Source: Pseudomonadota bacterium
GTDB taxonomy: Bacteria > Pseudomonadota > Gammaproteobacteria > Legionellales > Legionellaceae
Assembly: GCA_020051095.1 (NCBI GenBank)
Contig: JAGVJN010000017.1
Coordinates: 1 to 64,000, forward strand
Length of the DNA: 64,000 nt
Reading direction: 5' to 3'
Of this stretch, positions 1 to 8,817 are shown piece after piece. Position 1 is the first letter of the stretch; each line of letters opens with the position of its first letter. A model generated the notes under the pieces. It worked only from the letters and a program-made list of their open reading frames with translations. It did no database searches and was not told the DNA's origin. Made by a program: the position numbers and the translations under genes.

Positions 1-2098
1 CTAATGTAAAAGTAATCCCATCATGCGTGACATTGATATCATTATCTTTTAAGGTAACATCACCCAATAAATAGACTGCATGGTGAGCATCAAACAAGGG
101 AATCTCCAGCTGCAAGTCTAAACCTATTGGGCCCGTTACTTGGAAACGTTTCAACTGCTGCAAATGTTTTGCAAGTGGTGTCGAGAATAAATAATCCAAC
201 ACCGATTGTCCGAGTGATGTGACTTGGGTGTGAATACGAATCACTTCTTTGCTCGAACCTAAATCTGCCACACTTAGCTTGAATCGACTCACCGCGTTAT
301 TACCAAATTGACCTTGATACACTGCCGCATCGAGCGTTCTTCCATGCATAGTCAATGACCCACCTAATTGCGTGGCGACTGGCCATCCGGGAACAGGGGC
401 TACGGAAACATCATTCAAGCTTGTTTCAATGAGAAACTGACCCGGTCCTTTTTCATAAGGAAAATCGGCTAGACGCCCTTTCAAAGTTAGCTCCCCCACG
501 AGGCTTCCAATATGCTTAATATCATTGCTAAGCCAATTTTTTAACCCATCTTCCATGACATTATCAGGGATATATGTTTGCCAAAACTCACCTTCTCTTA
601 CGATAAATTGTGATTTGAGATCGATGATTGAATCACTTAGCTTGGGGCTAAGAAGCGCCTTGCCAGCAGAACTCATCAATAAATGCTCGTGCTTGATATT
701 GCTATCGAATTGATTCACCAGCCACTTCTCTCCATGCCGCCGCCAGCTCGCTTCCGCTGCAATTGCGATGTTTTTTATTGGCGGATATTTATGTAAGGCA
801 ATATTAACTTGGGGTGAAGCAATTTTTAACTTGCCATTGTCTTGTTTCCAATCCAACACACCGGAAAAACCATCCATTTGCCAATTATCCTCAGAGTTGG
901 CGAGTTTATTTAAGTTAAATTGCGTAAATAGATGCGTTAATCCTAGATGATTAAACCCAATATTGAGATGTTTTAAATTGCCTTGCAAATGATGATTAAT
1001 GATAGGTTGCCATGTCTTAGGCCATAAAATTGGTAGCAAGTGCAACAATTTTAAATCAAGGTTTGGCGAAGCAAGTTGAAAATTGTTATGCTGACTGTCA
1101 AAGGTTAGGGAGATGGTTTGATTAGCAAATTTTTCGCCATGAATTTTAAACAAAATATCATTGCTGTTAATCAGCCAGCCAGTATTCGTTGGATGCCAAG
1201 CAAATTGGCTGGCAAATTTTTGGATAAAGTACAATCGTTCAGAATTTGGCAATTTGACCGCCGTTTTGGATAATTTAATTCTGCCCTGAAAATTTTGAAG
1301 ATGTCCTTCTTTTAAATCAATCCATCCTTGAAAGCGTCCACTGCCAGACTCAAATTGATGATAGCTTGTCGGAAATAAAGACTGCCATTGAGTTAATAAT
1401 ATATGATTGATATCAACATAGATTGACCCATTTGATTGCCGCAAATCTTCTGCATTTAAATGCAAGGTTGCTAGAAATTTTAACTTAGATCTGACGGTTT
1501 GTCGGGTTATTGCGACGGCTTTAACTTTATATAAGCCTTGATCGTTTTCAATTGAAAGATTCTCCAACGATAATGGAATAATTGTACCACTCTGCAAATG
1601 CATGGTCATATTGGTATCTTTAAAATCAATGCGTTGCTGATTTAAAATCCAGCGTAAGATGGCTGGCATGGATTCAACTGAGAGACTATTGCTGCTGGTT
1701 TTGACCCTTTCGAGCCCTTTGACTTGCCACTCCCCCTGTTCTTGGTTAATGGCCATATTGAGGCCATCGGCAAGCAAAACCCCCGGTTGTAATTTCCATT
1801 GTCGCAAGGAAGACCACAGGTCAATCCCCACGATAAGCTGTTTGATTGTTAAATCCTGATTAACACCATGAGCTAATTCAACTTTATTGAGCCTTATGAC
1901 CGGCTCAAACCAATACCACCCCGTTTCCATTGAATCAATGGTAATTTTTTCACCAAGCATAGAGGACAGCTCAGTTTCGATTTGACTTTTATATTGACTA
2001 ATCCAAGGTGTAAGCCCACGGAACAAGCTAAAGACAAGGGCCATGCCTATCAAGATAAATGCAATGGTAAACCAGAGTCGTTTAATTAGCGTATTCAC
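1..2098 (-). CDS. yhdP: YhdP-family AsmA-like envelope protein (C-terminus cut by window edge)
   Basis: The reading frame is open on the minus strand from a GTG at 2098 to the left edge, about 699 codons, so the C-terminus is missing. It begins with a short cytoplasmic stretch and one membrane anchor (about residues 6-22). A region typical of the DUF3971/YhdP family follows (ETELSSMLGEKITIDSME, then WSSLRQWKLQPG). YhdP belongs to the AsmA-like bridge proteins, which span the periplasm and carry phospholipid to the outer membrane; family members are about 1,250 residues. The gene starts 27 bases after fliJ, so it may be co-transcribed with the flagellar operon, but no functional link is implied. 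The GTG is inferred from the position of the anchor; its ribosome site is weak. Confidence 0.75.
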   Translation of the reverse strand, partial: MNTLIKRLWFTIAFILIGMALVFSLFRGLTPWISQYKSQIETELSSMLGEKITIDSMETGWYWFEPVIRLNKVELAHGVNQDLTIKQLIVGIDLWSSLRQWKLQPGVLLADGLNMAINQEQGEWQVKGLERVKTSSNSLSVESMPAILRWILNQQRIDFKDTNMTMHLQSGTIIPLSLENLSIENDQGLYKVKAVAITRQTVRSKLKFLATLHLNAEDLRQSNGSIYVDINHILLTQWQSLFPTSYHQFESGSGRFQGWIDLKEGHLQNFQGRIKLSKTAVKLPNSERLYFIQKFASQFAWHPTNTGWLINSNDILFKIHGEKFANQTISLTFDSQHNNFQLASPNLDLKLLHLLPILWPKTWQPIINHHLQGNLKHLNIGFNHLGLTHLFTQFNLNKLANSEDNWQMDGFSGVLDWKQDNGKLKIASPQVNIALHKYPPIKNIAIAAEASWRRHGEKWLVNQFDSNIKHEHLLMSSAGKALLSPKLSDSIIDLKSQFIVREGEFWQTYIPDNVMEDGLKNWLSNDIKHIGSLVGELTLKGRLADFPYEKGPGQFLIETSLNDVSVAPVPGWPVATQLGGSLTMHGRTLDAAVYQGQFGNNAVSRFKLSVADLGSSKEVIRIHTQVTSLGQSVLDYLFSTPLAKHLQQLKRFQVTGPIGLDLQLEIPLFDAHHAVYLLGDVTLKDNDINVTHDGITFTL

Positions 2099-2125
2099 TC
2101 TTTTTCTTTGTCAAGTTGTGGGTCG

Positions 2126-2581
2126 TCATGAATTATCATTGTACCATTGCTTGCTTGCATACTCATCATTTTCTTTTTGTTCAAGCCTGTTTTCAGCTAT
2201 AATTGCCGATTTTTTTCGAGCTTCAATCAATTTTTCAACTGACTGAACTTTCTTTTGTTTTTCGATGAGAACGAGTTCGCATTGCTTTCGTTGTTTTGCG
2301 ATCACCGATAACTGGTGATTTAATTGTTTAATGCCCTCATCCAATTGTTCAATAAATAAGAGCCGATTTCTCATGCGGTTTATGTTGCAGCCCGCTTCGC
2401 CGATGGACGCTATTTGAGATTGATATTCTTGCCGATACTGCAACATTCTCTCTAACTGTCCCCTAAGATGGTTGAACTGTTTCCTTGCTTCAGCCAAATC
2501 CTTTAACGCAGCTTGCTTGTCAGCTTCTTTAATCTTAAGCAAGGTTAATAATTGCTGTATACGCTGCTCAACGTTAGACAT
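2126..2581 (-). CDS. fliJ: Flagellar export chaperone FliJ
   Basis: This 151-residue, highly charged protein is almost entirely predicted coiled coil (heptad-rich Leu/Gln/Lys from about residue 5 to 135), as expected for FliJ. FliJ is the central stalk-like factor of the flagellar type III export ATPase: it sits in the FliI hexamer and links it to the export gate. Sequence similarity within the family is low, so the call rests on length, coiled-coil character and position 6 bases after fliI at the end of fliE-F-G-H-I-J. Confidence 0.88.
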   Translation of the reverse strand: MSNVEQRIQQLLTLLKIKEADKQAALKDLAEARKQFNHLRGQLERMLQYRQEYQSQIASIGEAGCNINRMRNRLLFIEQLDEGIKQLNHQLSVIAKQRKQCELVLIEKQKKVQSVEKLIEARKKSAIIAENRLEQKENDEYASKQWYNDNS

Positions 2582-2587
2582 GCGATG

Positions 2588-3922
2588 TTAACCTTCTTGA
2601 ATAAGTTGGTTGAGTTCTGCAACGCTTTGTTCAAAGGATACCTTATCATTGAGATCCTGATTGATAAAGTCGGTTATTTTGGGTCTTAATTTAATGGATT
2701 TATCTATTTCGGGATCGCTTCCTTTTTGGTAAGCACCCATGGTGATTAAATCTTTATTTTTCTCATAAAGCGATAAATATTTTTTAACCCGCGTCAACAT
2801 TTGAATTTGTGGTTCAGGAACGATAGTCTGCATCACTCTAGAAATGGATGACTCAATATCAATAGCGGGTAACTGTCCACTTTCTGCAAGTTGCCGGCTT
2901 AATACGATATGCCCGTCTAAAATGGCCCTAGAAGCATCTGCGATGGGATCATTATGGTCATCACCCTCGGTTAACACCGTATAGAAAGCGGTGATAGAAC
3001 CACTCCCAGGCATGCCGTTTCCGGCCCTTTCTATCAATTGCGGTAATTTCGCAAATACGGAAGGCGGGTAGCCTTTTGTGGCAGGCGGTTCCCCAACGGA
3101 GAGTCCTATTTCACGCTGCGCTTGGGCAAAACGTGTCAATGAATCCATTAATAAGAGAACTTGCCTGCCTTGATCCCGAAAATACTCGGCAATGCTACTT
3201 GCCACCATTGCACCATGCAATCGCATCAACGGGCTTTCATCGGCAGGCGCTGCCACGACGACTGCTTTTTTTAATCCAGCTGTTCCTAATGTATTTTCTA
3301 TAAACTCTTTGACTTCACGGCCCCGCTCACCAATGAGTCCAATGACCACCACATCCGCTGTTGTGAACTTGGTCATCATGCCTAAAAGAATCGATTTACC
3401 GACACCACTGCCTGCAAATAAGCCAATGCGTTGCCCCTGGCCAACGGTTAACATCGCATTGATAGCGCGCACGCCAACATCCAACGGTTTATCAATTACT
3501 GCGCGTTTTAATGGGTTACAGGGTTCACTGAATAACGAGTAGGTTTTACCATCTTTGATAGCCGTCTTATCATCGATTGGACGACCAGCACCATCCAAGA
3601 CTCTTCCGAGTAATTTATCACTAACCTTCACTTCTGCAACCGAGCCAGAGGGTATAATGCGCATACCCGCAGCAATGCCACGTGTATTCCCAATGGACAT
3701 GAGATAGGTCATATCCCCATCAAAGCCAACGACTTCTGCCTCTAAAAACGTACCGTCTGTTCTTTCCACCCAACATCGAGCACCTAACGGTTGATTAAAC
3801 CCTTTGGCTTGCAGTGTTAATCCCACCGCTCGACTAATACGACCAATCCTGTCTAACCCGGTTCTTGGTTTACTAGTGATGCTTGCCAGCGTTTCTCTTA
3901 TCGAAACATTCAAGTTAATCAT
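2588..3922 (-). CDS. fliI: Flagellum-specific export ATPase FliI
   Basis: FliI is the ATPase of the flagellar type III export apparatus at the cytoplasmic base of the basal body. The 444-residue length is normal. The Walker A motif is FAGSGVGKS (about 169-177), Walker B is the VLLLMDSLTRFA region, and GLIGERGREVKEFIE and EPPATKGYPPSVFAKLP are family signatures shared with F1-type ATPases. The ATG at 3922 lacks a good Shine-Dalgarno sequence and lies inside the end of a small upstream reading frame that has one (3915-4004), so it may be translated by coupling. It is followed by fliJ after 6 bases. Confidence 0.97.
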   Translation of the reverse strand: MINLNVSIRETLASITSKPRTGLDRIGRISRAVGLTLQAKGFNQPLGARCWVERTDGTFLEAEVVGFDGDMTYLMSIGNTRGIAAGMRIIPSGSVAEVKVSDKLLGRVLDGAGRPIDDKTAIKDGKTYSLFSEPCNPLKRAVIDKPLDVGVRAINAMLTVGQGQRIGLFAGSGVGKSILLGMMTKFTTADVVVIGLIGERGREVKEFIENTLGTAGLKKAVVVAAPADESPLMRLHGAMVASSIAEYFRDQGRQVLLLMDSLTRFAQAQREIGLSVGEPPATKGYPPSVFAKLPQLIERAGNGMPGSGSITAFYTVLTEGDDHNDPIADASRAILDGHIVLSRQLAESGQLPAIDIESSISRVMQTIVPEPQIQMLTRVKKYLSLYEKNKDLITMGAYQKGSDPEIDKSIKLRPKITDFINQDLNDKVSFEQSVAELNQLIQEG

Positions 3923-4004
3923 ATTCTGCTATCCCGGCATGCGCTATTTTCACCAATTGATTGATAAATGACGCTGCAATGAAGTCGTGAAGGCGTTTAA
4001 TCAT
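3915..4004 (-). CDS. Small ORF (29 aa) between fliH and fliI
   Basis: This ATG-initiated frame of 29 codons (MIKRLHDFIAASF...) fills the 91-base fliH-fliI gap. A good Shine-Dalgarno sequence (TAGGAG) overlaps the fliH stop codon. The frame ends 8 bases inside fliI, and it is in the same frame as fliH: only the TAG at 4014-4016 and three sense codons separate them. It could be a translated leader peptide that couples fliH to fliI translation, or an extension of FliH lost to, or exposed by readthrough of, an amber codon. I recognise no homologue. Confidence 0.4.
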   Translation of the reverse strand: MIKRLHDFIAASFINQLVKIAHAGIAEYD

Positions 4005-4013
4005 CAAACGCTC

Positions 4014-4649
4014 CTAACCTTTGGCTTTGTCGTCATTTTGAGGTAAGTGTTGTCGTAATATGTTATTTAGCCGTGTCTCCAATCGTCCATCTACTTCGCT
4101 TTGATCATCACGCATATAGAAATCCCCTCTTGCCAGAGTGGCATCCTTTGAGGCAACAGCAAGGATCATTTCCCTATCTTTTGGCAGTAATTGCTCTTCA
4201 ATCCATTCCAAATCTTCATCATTTACAAAGAGTTTTTTGCCATCTCGTAGACTAGGTAACGCTTGAAGCGCATCTTCAACAATTTTTTGAATCTTCTCCG
4301 GGTTGATGGAAAGCTCCACTTGAATGCAATGTTTGCAAACCCAATAAATCGTATCAACAACCTCTGCTTTAATCGATTGTTCAATTTGCTCACTTGGATG
4401 GGAAAAAACATTTATCCAATATTGCAATTGTTCTTTTAAATCATCAATTTCTTTCTTTGCAGCTTCTTGGCCTTGAGTGAAGCCTTCAGCATAAGCTCTC
4501 TCGCGCATCTCATTTAATTCAGCTTCTTTCATAGCAGACGCAGAAAGCTCTTGCTTTTTAGCTGATTCAACTTGGCGATAATGAATTTCCCAGTTCTTAA
4601 ATTCCGTTTTTTTCAACTTATCTTCGACTGATTTGAATTCTTTGCTCAT
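4014..4649 (-). CDS. fliH: Flagellar assembly protein FliH
   Basis: FliH is the negative regulator and stator-like partner of the FliI ATPase. The 211-residue protein has a charged coiled-coil N-terminal half (about 5-90) containing the Gly-spaced helix stretch EGFTQGQEAAKKEIDD seen in FliH. The C-terminal domain that binds FliI follows (about 95-200) and includes GDFYMRDDQSEVDGRLETRL. It lies between fliG (35 bases upstream) and fliI. The frame stops at a TAG; an in-frame extension of 32 codons beyond it is described as a separate small ORF. Confidence 0.93.
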   Translation of the reverse strand: MSKEFKSVEDKLKKTEFKNWEIHYRQVESAKKQELSASAMKEAELNEMRERAYAEGFTQGQEAAKKEIDDLKEQLQYWINVFSHPSEQIEQSIKAEVVDTIYWVCKHCIQVELSINPEKIQKIVEDALQALPSLRDGKKLFVNDEDLEWIEEQLLPKDREMILAVASKDATLARGDFYMRDDQSEVDGRLETRLNNILRQHLPQNDDKAKG

Positions 4650-4684
4650 AAATGATTCTCATTAACTTGGTATGGTAAGTGGCA

Positions 4685-5674
4685 TTAAATCATTTCTTCG
4701 CCACCTTTATTACCCAATGCAATCTTGCCTTCCTCAGCTAGGTTGCGTGCTACGGCTAAAATTTCTCGTTGTGCTTTTTCGACGTCACTCACTTTCACAG
4801 GCCCTTGCATTGCCAGATCATCCCGTAATAGATCCCCTGCTCGCTTTGACATATTTTTGAAGATCTTTTCTTTGACAGGCTCAGTAGTCCCTTTCATAGC
4901 CAACAACAATTGTTCGGAAGTAACATCGCGAAGCAAGGTCTGAACACTGCGATCATCCATATCGACCAAGTTCTCAAAGACAAACATTTTATCTTTAATT
5001 TGCTCACAAATTTCATCATCCCACTCGCCGATTTTATCTAACACTTCCGTTTCCATCGTGCCATCCAGAAAGTTAATCACATCAGCAACCGTTTTGATGC
5101 CCCCGACTGTTGCGGATTTAGTGACTTTCTGCCCGCTTAATTGTTTTTCAATTACCTTGCCTAGTTCTGAAATAGCTTCCGGTTTGACCGTATCGATCGT
5201 ACACATGCGTAAGAGAACTTCTGAGCGTTTTTCAGAATTAAAGTAACTGACAACTTCAGCGGCTTGTTCACTATCCAAATGAATTAATATGGTCGCGATG
5301 ATTTGTGGATGTTCATTACGAATTAAGTCAGCAATTAAGCGTGCATCTAACCATTTAAGCCGGTTGATACCTGTTTCTTTATCAGTCCCTAGGATACGTT
5401 CGATAAATGGTAACGCTTTATCTTCACCCAGGCCATTGATTAAAACTGTTTTCAAATAGTTTTCGTTATCCACCGTCAGGCTTGTTTGATCTTCAATCGA
5501 ATTGAGAAATTCAGACAATACCTCTTGCATTTTCATTTTTGACACCGTAGACATCGTGGATATCGCTGTCCCGACTTTTTGAACTTGTCTGGGTTCTAAA
5601 TGCTTCATCACTTCAGAAGCATTATCTTCTCCCATGCCCAACAGAAGGATTGCGGCTCGCTCTATTCCGTCCAT
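4685..5674 (-). CDS. fliG: Flagellar motor switch protein FliG
   Basis: FliG is the rotor protein that couples the MS ring (FliF) to the C ring and interacts with MotA to generate torque. The 329-residue length is typical. The EHPQ motif of the middle domain is at 121-124. The C-terminal domain holds the charged torque helix region (DMDDRSVQTLLRDV), with the expected alternating Arg and Asp residues. It follows fliF by 3 bases, so the two are certainly in one transcript. Confidence 0.97.
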   Translation of the reverse strand: MDGIERAAILLLGMGEDNASEVMKHLEPRQVQKVGTAISTMSTVSKMKMQEVLSEFLNSIEDQTSLTVDNENYLKTVLINGLGEDKALPFIERILGTDKETGINRLKWLDARLIADLIRNEHPQIIATILIHLDSEQAAEVVSYFNSEKRSEVLLRMCTIDTVKPEAISELGKVIEKQLSGQKVTKSATVGGIKTVADVINFLDGTMETEVLDKIGEWDDEICEQIKDKMFVFENLVDMDDRSVQTLLRDVTSEQLLLAMKGTTEPVKEKIFKNMSKRAGDLLRDDLAMQGPVKVSDVEKAQREILAVARNLAEEGKIALGNKGGEEMI

Positions 5675-5677
5675 ACG

Positions 5678-7297
5678 TTACCCCTTCTCTACCCAGTTCT
5701 TAACGACTTGTGCCACACGTTTCGGCTCTTTACCAACAATTTGTCTTAACAATGCAATCTGTCCATCATAATCAACGGGCGTAGGAAGTGCTTTGGTATC
5801 TTCATCATCGCCATCGCGGCCACCGGCATATTGTCCCAACCGTTTCCTATCTTTTTCATCTGTGACCAAATTTCTAAACAACGGTCTGAGTAGGCCAAAG
5901 ATCAAAATCAACACGATAATCGCACCAACAACCTGTTTGATTATCGACCACACCATAGGCTTATTCCAGAAGCTCTCCGAAGGCATTGGTGCAATCGGTT
6001 CTGGTTGAACAAAATGAGAGTTAATAACATTTAAGCTGTCGCCACGCTTTAAGTCAATGCCGATTGCATCGGATACCAACGCTTTGATTTGATCGATTTC
6101 CTCTTTAGTCAATGGTTTTTTCACCATCTTCTTCTCTTTTTCATCCATGACTTGACGATCATCCACCAAAACAGCAACCGATAACCGTTTTATTGCACCT
6201 GGACTATTGCGTGTATGACTGATGGTTTTGTCCACTTCAAAATTTTTGGTGCTTTGCTTACGATAGGATGAGGACGTTTCCTGTTCATTATTGCTGACAT
6301 TCCCTTGCTCTGCCTTACCCTGATTTGGTCTTAAACTCGCCGCGTTAGGAGGAGAGTTTGATAACGATCCTGGAACGCCTGATGCATCCGTTTCAGAACC
6401 TGTTTTCTCTTCCATGCTTTGTTCAGAGCGAATAGCCGCTTGATCTGGATTAAAAATTTCTTGCGTTTGTTCATGCGATGTAAAATCGATATCTGCGGAC
6501 ACTTTGGCATTAACACGGCCAAACCCTAAGATGGGAGTCAAAATATCTTCAATTTTTCGTGCGTATTGCTGTTCAATTGTTTGCCGGTAATCCAAATACC
6601 TGTCCGTTTGAGTAAACAAACTCGCACCAGCACCTTCACTTAACAACTTTCCATTTTGATCCACCACAGTAACACGACTAGCAGACATACTGGGAATGCT
6701 GGAAGCAACCAAGTTAATAATCGAAGAAACGGTTTGTTTGTGTAAGTCGCGGTTAGAATAAGTATCCACAAAAACAGAAGCGCTTGGCTCTTTAGCATCG
6801 CGAACAAACGCTGACTCGCGAGGAATGGCTAAATGAACTCTGGCTGCTTTAATATCATGAAATTGTCCAATCGTGCGCGCCAACTCCTTTTCTAAAGCAA
6901 GCTTATAACGCGCGCTTTCCATAAATTGACTGTAATTAAAACTATTGCTATTGCTTAGAAAATCATAAGCAGCACCTTGATTTTCTCTTGGCAAGCCTTC
7001 CGATGCCAATTTCAATCTTGCCGACTGAACTTTGGCGGCTGGGACAAGTAATTGCCCGGTGTTACTGTCAATTTTAAATTCAATCCCCTCTTTATGTAGG
7101 GTATCCATAATATCACCGGCATCTCGCTGATCAAGCTGGCTATATAAAGGCATATAATTGGGATCACGTGACCAAAGCACCACCCCCACGCCAATCGCGA
7201 CACTTGCAGCCAAACCGAGCATCAACCCTAATTGGCGTGGAAATGATAAATTTGCAATTCTATCAGCTGCATTTTGAATATTATTCGTAACAGCCAT
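5678..7297 (-). CDS. fliF: Flagellar MS-ring protein FliF
   Basis: FliF forms the membrane-embedded MS ring on which the flagellum is assembled. The 539-residue protein has an N-terminal membrane segment (about 21-43, LGLMLGLAASVAIGVGVVLW) and a second one at about 450-472. Between them is a large periplasmic part with the RBM domains (VARVH-type stretch ARVHLAIPRESAFVRD). The short cytoplasmic tail that binds FliG ends in RVAQVVKNWV, a conserved FliF terminus. It lies 31 bases after fliE. Confidence 0.97.
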   Translation of the reverse strand: MAVTNNIQNAADRIANLSFPRQLGLMLGLAASVAIGVGVVLWSRDPNYMPLYSQLDQRDAGDIMDTLHKEGIEFKIDSNTGQLLVPAAKVQSARLKLASEGLPRENQGAAYDFLSNSNSFNYSQFMESARYKLALEKELARTIGQFHDIKAARVHLAIPRESAFVRDAKEPSASVFVDTYSNRDLHKQTVSSIINLVASSIPSMSASRVTVVDQNGKLLSEGAGASLFTQTDRYLDYRQTIEQQYARKIEDILTPILGFGRVNAKVSADIDFTSHEQTQEIFNPDQAAIRSEQSMEEKTGSETDASGVPGSLSNSPPNAASLRPNQGKAEQGNVSNNEQETSSSYRKQSTKNFEVDKTISHTRNSPGAIKRLSVAVLVDDRQVMDEKEKKMVKKPLTKEEIDQIKALVSDAIGIDLKRGDSLNVINSHFVQPEPIAPMPSESFWNKPMVWSIIKQVVGAIIVLILIFGLLRPLFRNLVTDEKDRKRLGQYAGGRDGDDEDTKALPTPVDYDGQIALLRQIVGKEPKRVAQVVKNWVEKG

Positions 7298-7328
7298 CGG
7301 TCACTCCTTTGCTCTTATTATTTTGACC

Positions 7329-7646
7329 TTAAATAGGCATATTCATGACATCGTGATACGCTTGTAACAATTTATTTCTAACTTGAATCGTCGCTTCAGT
7401 GGCTAGATTTGATTTCTGAGATGCAATCATCACTTGACTCAAACTAACTTGATCATCCCCTAGCTCATAGCTTGTCCTTAAAGCATCCGTTTGCTGCGAC
7501 AAATTATTGACGCCTTCAATGGCATTTTTAAAGGCGGTGCTGAACGTTGGTTGTGTTGATTGAACCTCTAATGCATTCCCACCGTTAGCTTGTGAAGCCA
7601 TGATACGCATTTGATTAACCAAGGACACCATATTCACTTCGCTCAT
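7329..7646 (-). CDS. fliE: Flagellar hook-basal body protein FliE
   Basis: FliE is the small export substrate that joins the MS ring and the proximal rod. The 105-residue protein shows the family's C-terminal pattern SLSQVMIASQKSNLATEATIQVRNK followed by LLQAYHDVMNMPI, which is very well conserved. It starts 13 bases after the fleR stop codon, and no promoter-sized gap is present, so it should be co-transcribed with the fleSR regulators. Confidence 0.97.
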   Translation of the reverse strand: MSEVNMVSLVNQMRIMASQANGGNALEVQSTQPTFSTAFKNAIEGVNNLSQQTDALRTSYELGDDQVSLSQVMIASQKSNLATEATIQVRNKLLQAYHDVMNMPI

Positions 7647-7659
7647 TGATAATCCCCCT

Positions 7660-8817
7660 TTAAGATAACTTATTTTTCAGGCTTAAATCGCCCGTTTGAG
7701 ATAAGTTATGCAAATGGCATGCCTGAATGACATCTTGCTCGCATAAAACGAGCGATCGTTGTATCACATTATCTAATTCACGCACGTTTCCTGGCCAGGA
7801 ATGCTGCATCAACAACGCTTCCGCCTCTTTTGAAAGTGACGGAACAACCGGCCTATTTTGATGGCAATATTTGCTGATTAAGTAATTAGCCAGGGGAATA
7901 ATATCGGCTTGTCTTTCTCTTAGGGGCAGGCAAGTCAGGGGGAAAACATTCAGTCTAAAATATAAATCTTCGCGAAAACTCCCTTCTTGTACGGCCATTT
8001 GTAGTTTACGATTGGTGGTAGCAATCACTCGGACATCCAAAGGGATCATTGCTTGACCACCTAAGCGCTCGACTTCTTTTTCTTGCAATACCCGTAGCAA
8101 TTTGGCCTGTAGAGCCAGCGGCATTTCACTGACTTCATCCAGTAATAAAGTACCGCCATTGGCCTGTTCAAATTTACCAGGTGCACTTTTGTATGCGCCC
8201 GTAAAGGCCCCCTTTTCGTATCCAAATAACATGGCCTCTAACATGTTATCCGGTATGGCGGCACAATTCACAGCGATAAATGGCTTATCGGAGCGGCTGG
8301 ATTGAAGGTGAATAAATTGAGCAACGACTTCCTTGCCACTGCCACTTTCTCCTTCAATGAGAACGCTAACATCACTGGCTGCTACTTTTGCAGCGAGTTG
8401 CATTAGTCCGCGACTTGACTGGCATTCAGCGATTGGATCAAACCCTTTTCCATCAAAAGTGGGCTTTAAAAACCGGTTTATTTTATCCAACAAAAATTCG
8501 CCGGAAAATGGCTTTTGTAAATAATCCACAGCGCCAAGTTGCATTGCTCTCACCGCGTCATCTACTTCACTATAGGCTGTCATTAATATGACTGGCGTGG
8601 CTGGCATTTTCTCATGGATGGATTGCAGAAACTCAATTCCACTCACCCCATCCATTCGCACATCGGAGAGAATTAAATCAGGGTGCATTTGAGTTGCTAG
8701 CTGGAACGCTTGTTTTCCATTGTTGGCATGTTGGCACGTAAAGCCCGCTTCCTCGATTGTTTCTACGAGTAAATCAGCTAACGTTTTATCATCTTCAACA
8801 ATTAATATTTGCCGCAT
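7660..8817 (-). CDS. fleR: Sigma-54-dependent flagellar response regulator, no HTH domain (FleR/FlrC-like)
   Basis: This is an NtrC-type activator of class III flagellar genes. The receiver domain (1-115) has phospho-acceptor Asp52 in DLILSDVRMD, the acidic pair ED at 8-9 and Lys102. The AAA+ domain (about 130-345) has Walker A GESGSGKE (156-163) and the sigma-54 contact loop GAFTGA (203-208). FleR/FlrC proteins usually continue for another 70-90 residues into a Fis-type helix-turn-helix. This one ends at 385 residues, just after the AAA+ lid, and fliE begins 13 bases later, so there is no room for a displaced domain. It overlaps fleS by 23 bases. Confidence 0.93.
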   Translation of the reverse strand: MRQILIVEDDKTLADLLVETIEEAGFTCQHANNGKQAFQLATQMHPDLILSDVRMDGVSGIEFLQSIHEKMPATPVILMTAYSEVDDAVRAMQLGAVDYLQKPFSGEFLLDKINRFLKPTFDGKGFDPIAECQSSRGLMQLAAKVAASDVSVLIEGESGSGKEVVAQFIHLQSSRSDKPFIAVNCAAIPDNMLEAMLFGYEKGAFTGAYKSAPGKFEQANGGTLLLDEVSEMPLALQAKLLRVLQEKEVERLGGQAMIPLDVRVIATTNRKLQMAVQEGSFREDLYFRLNVFPLTCLPLRERQADIIPLANYLISKYCHQNRPVVPSLSKEAEALLMQHSWPGNVRELDNVIQRSLVLCEQDVIQACHLHNLSQTGDLSLKNKLS

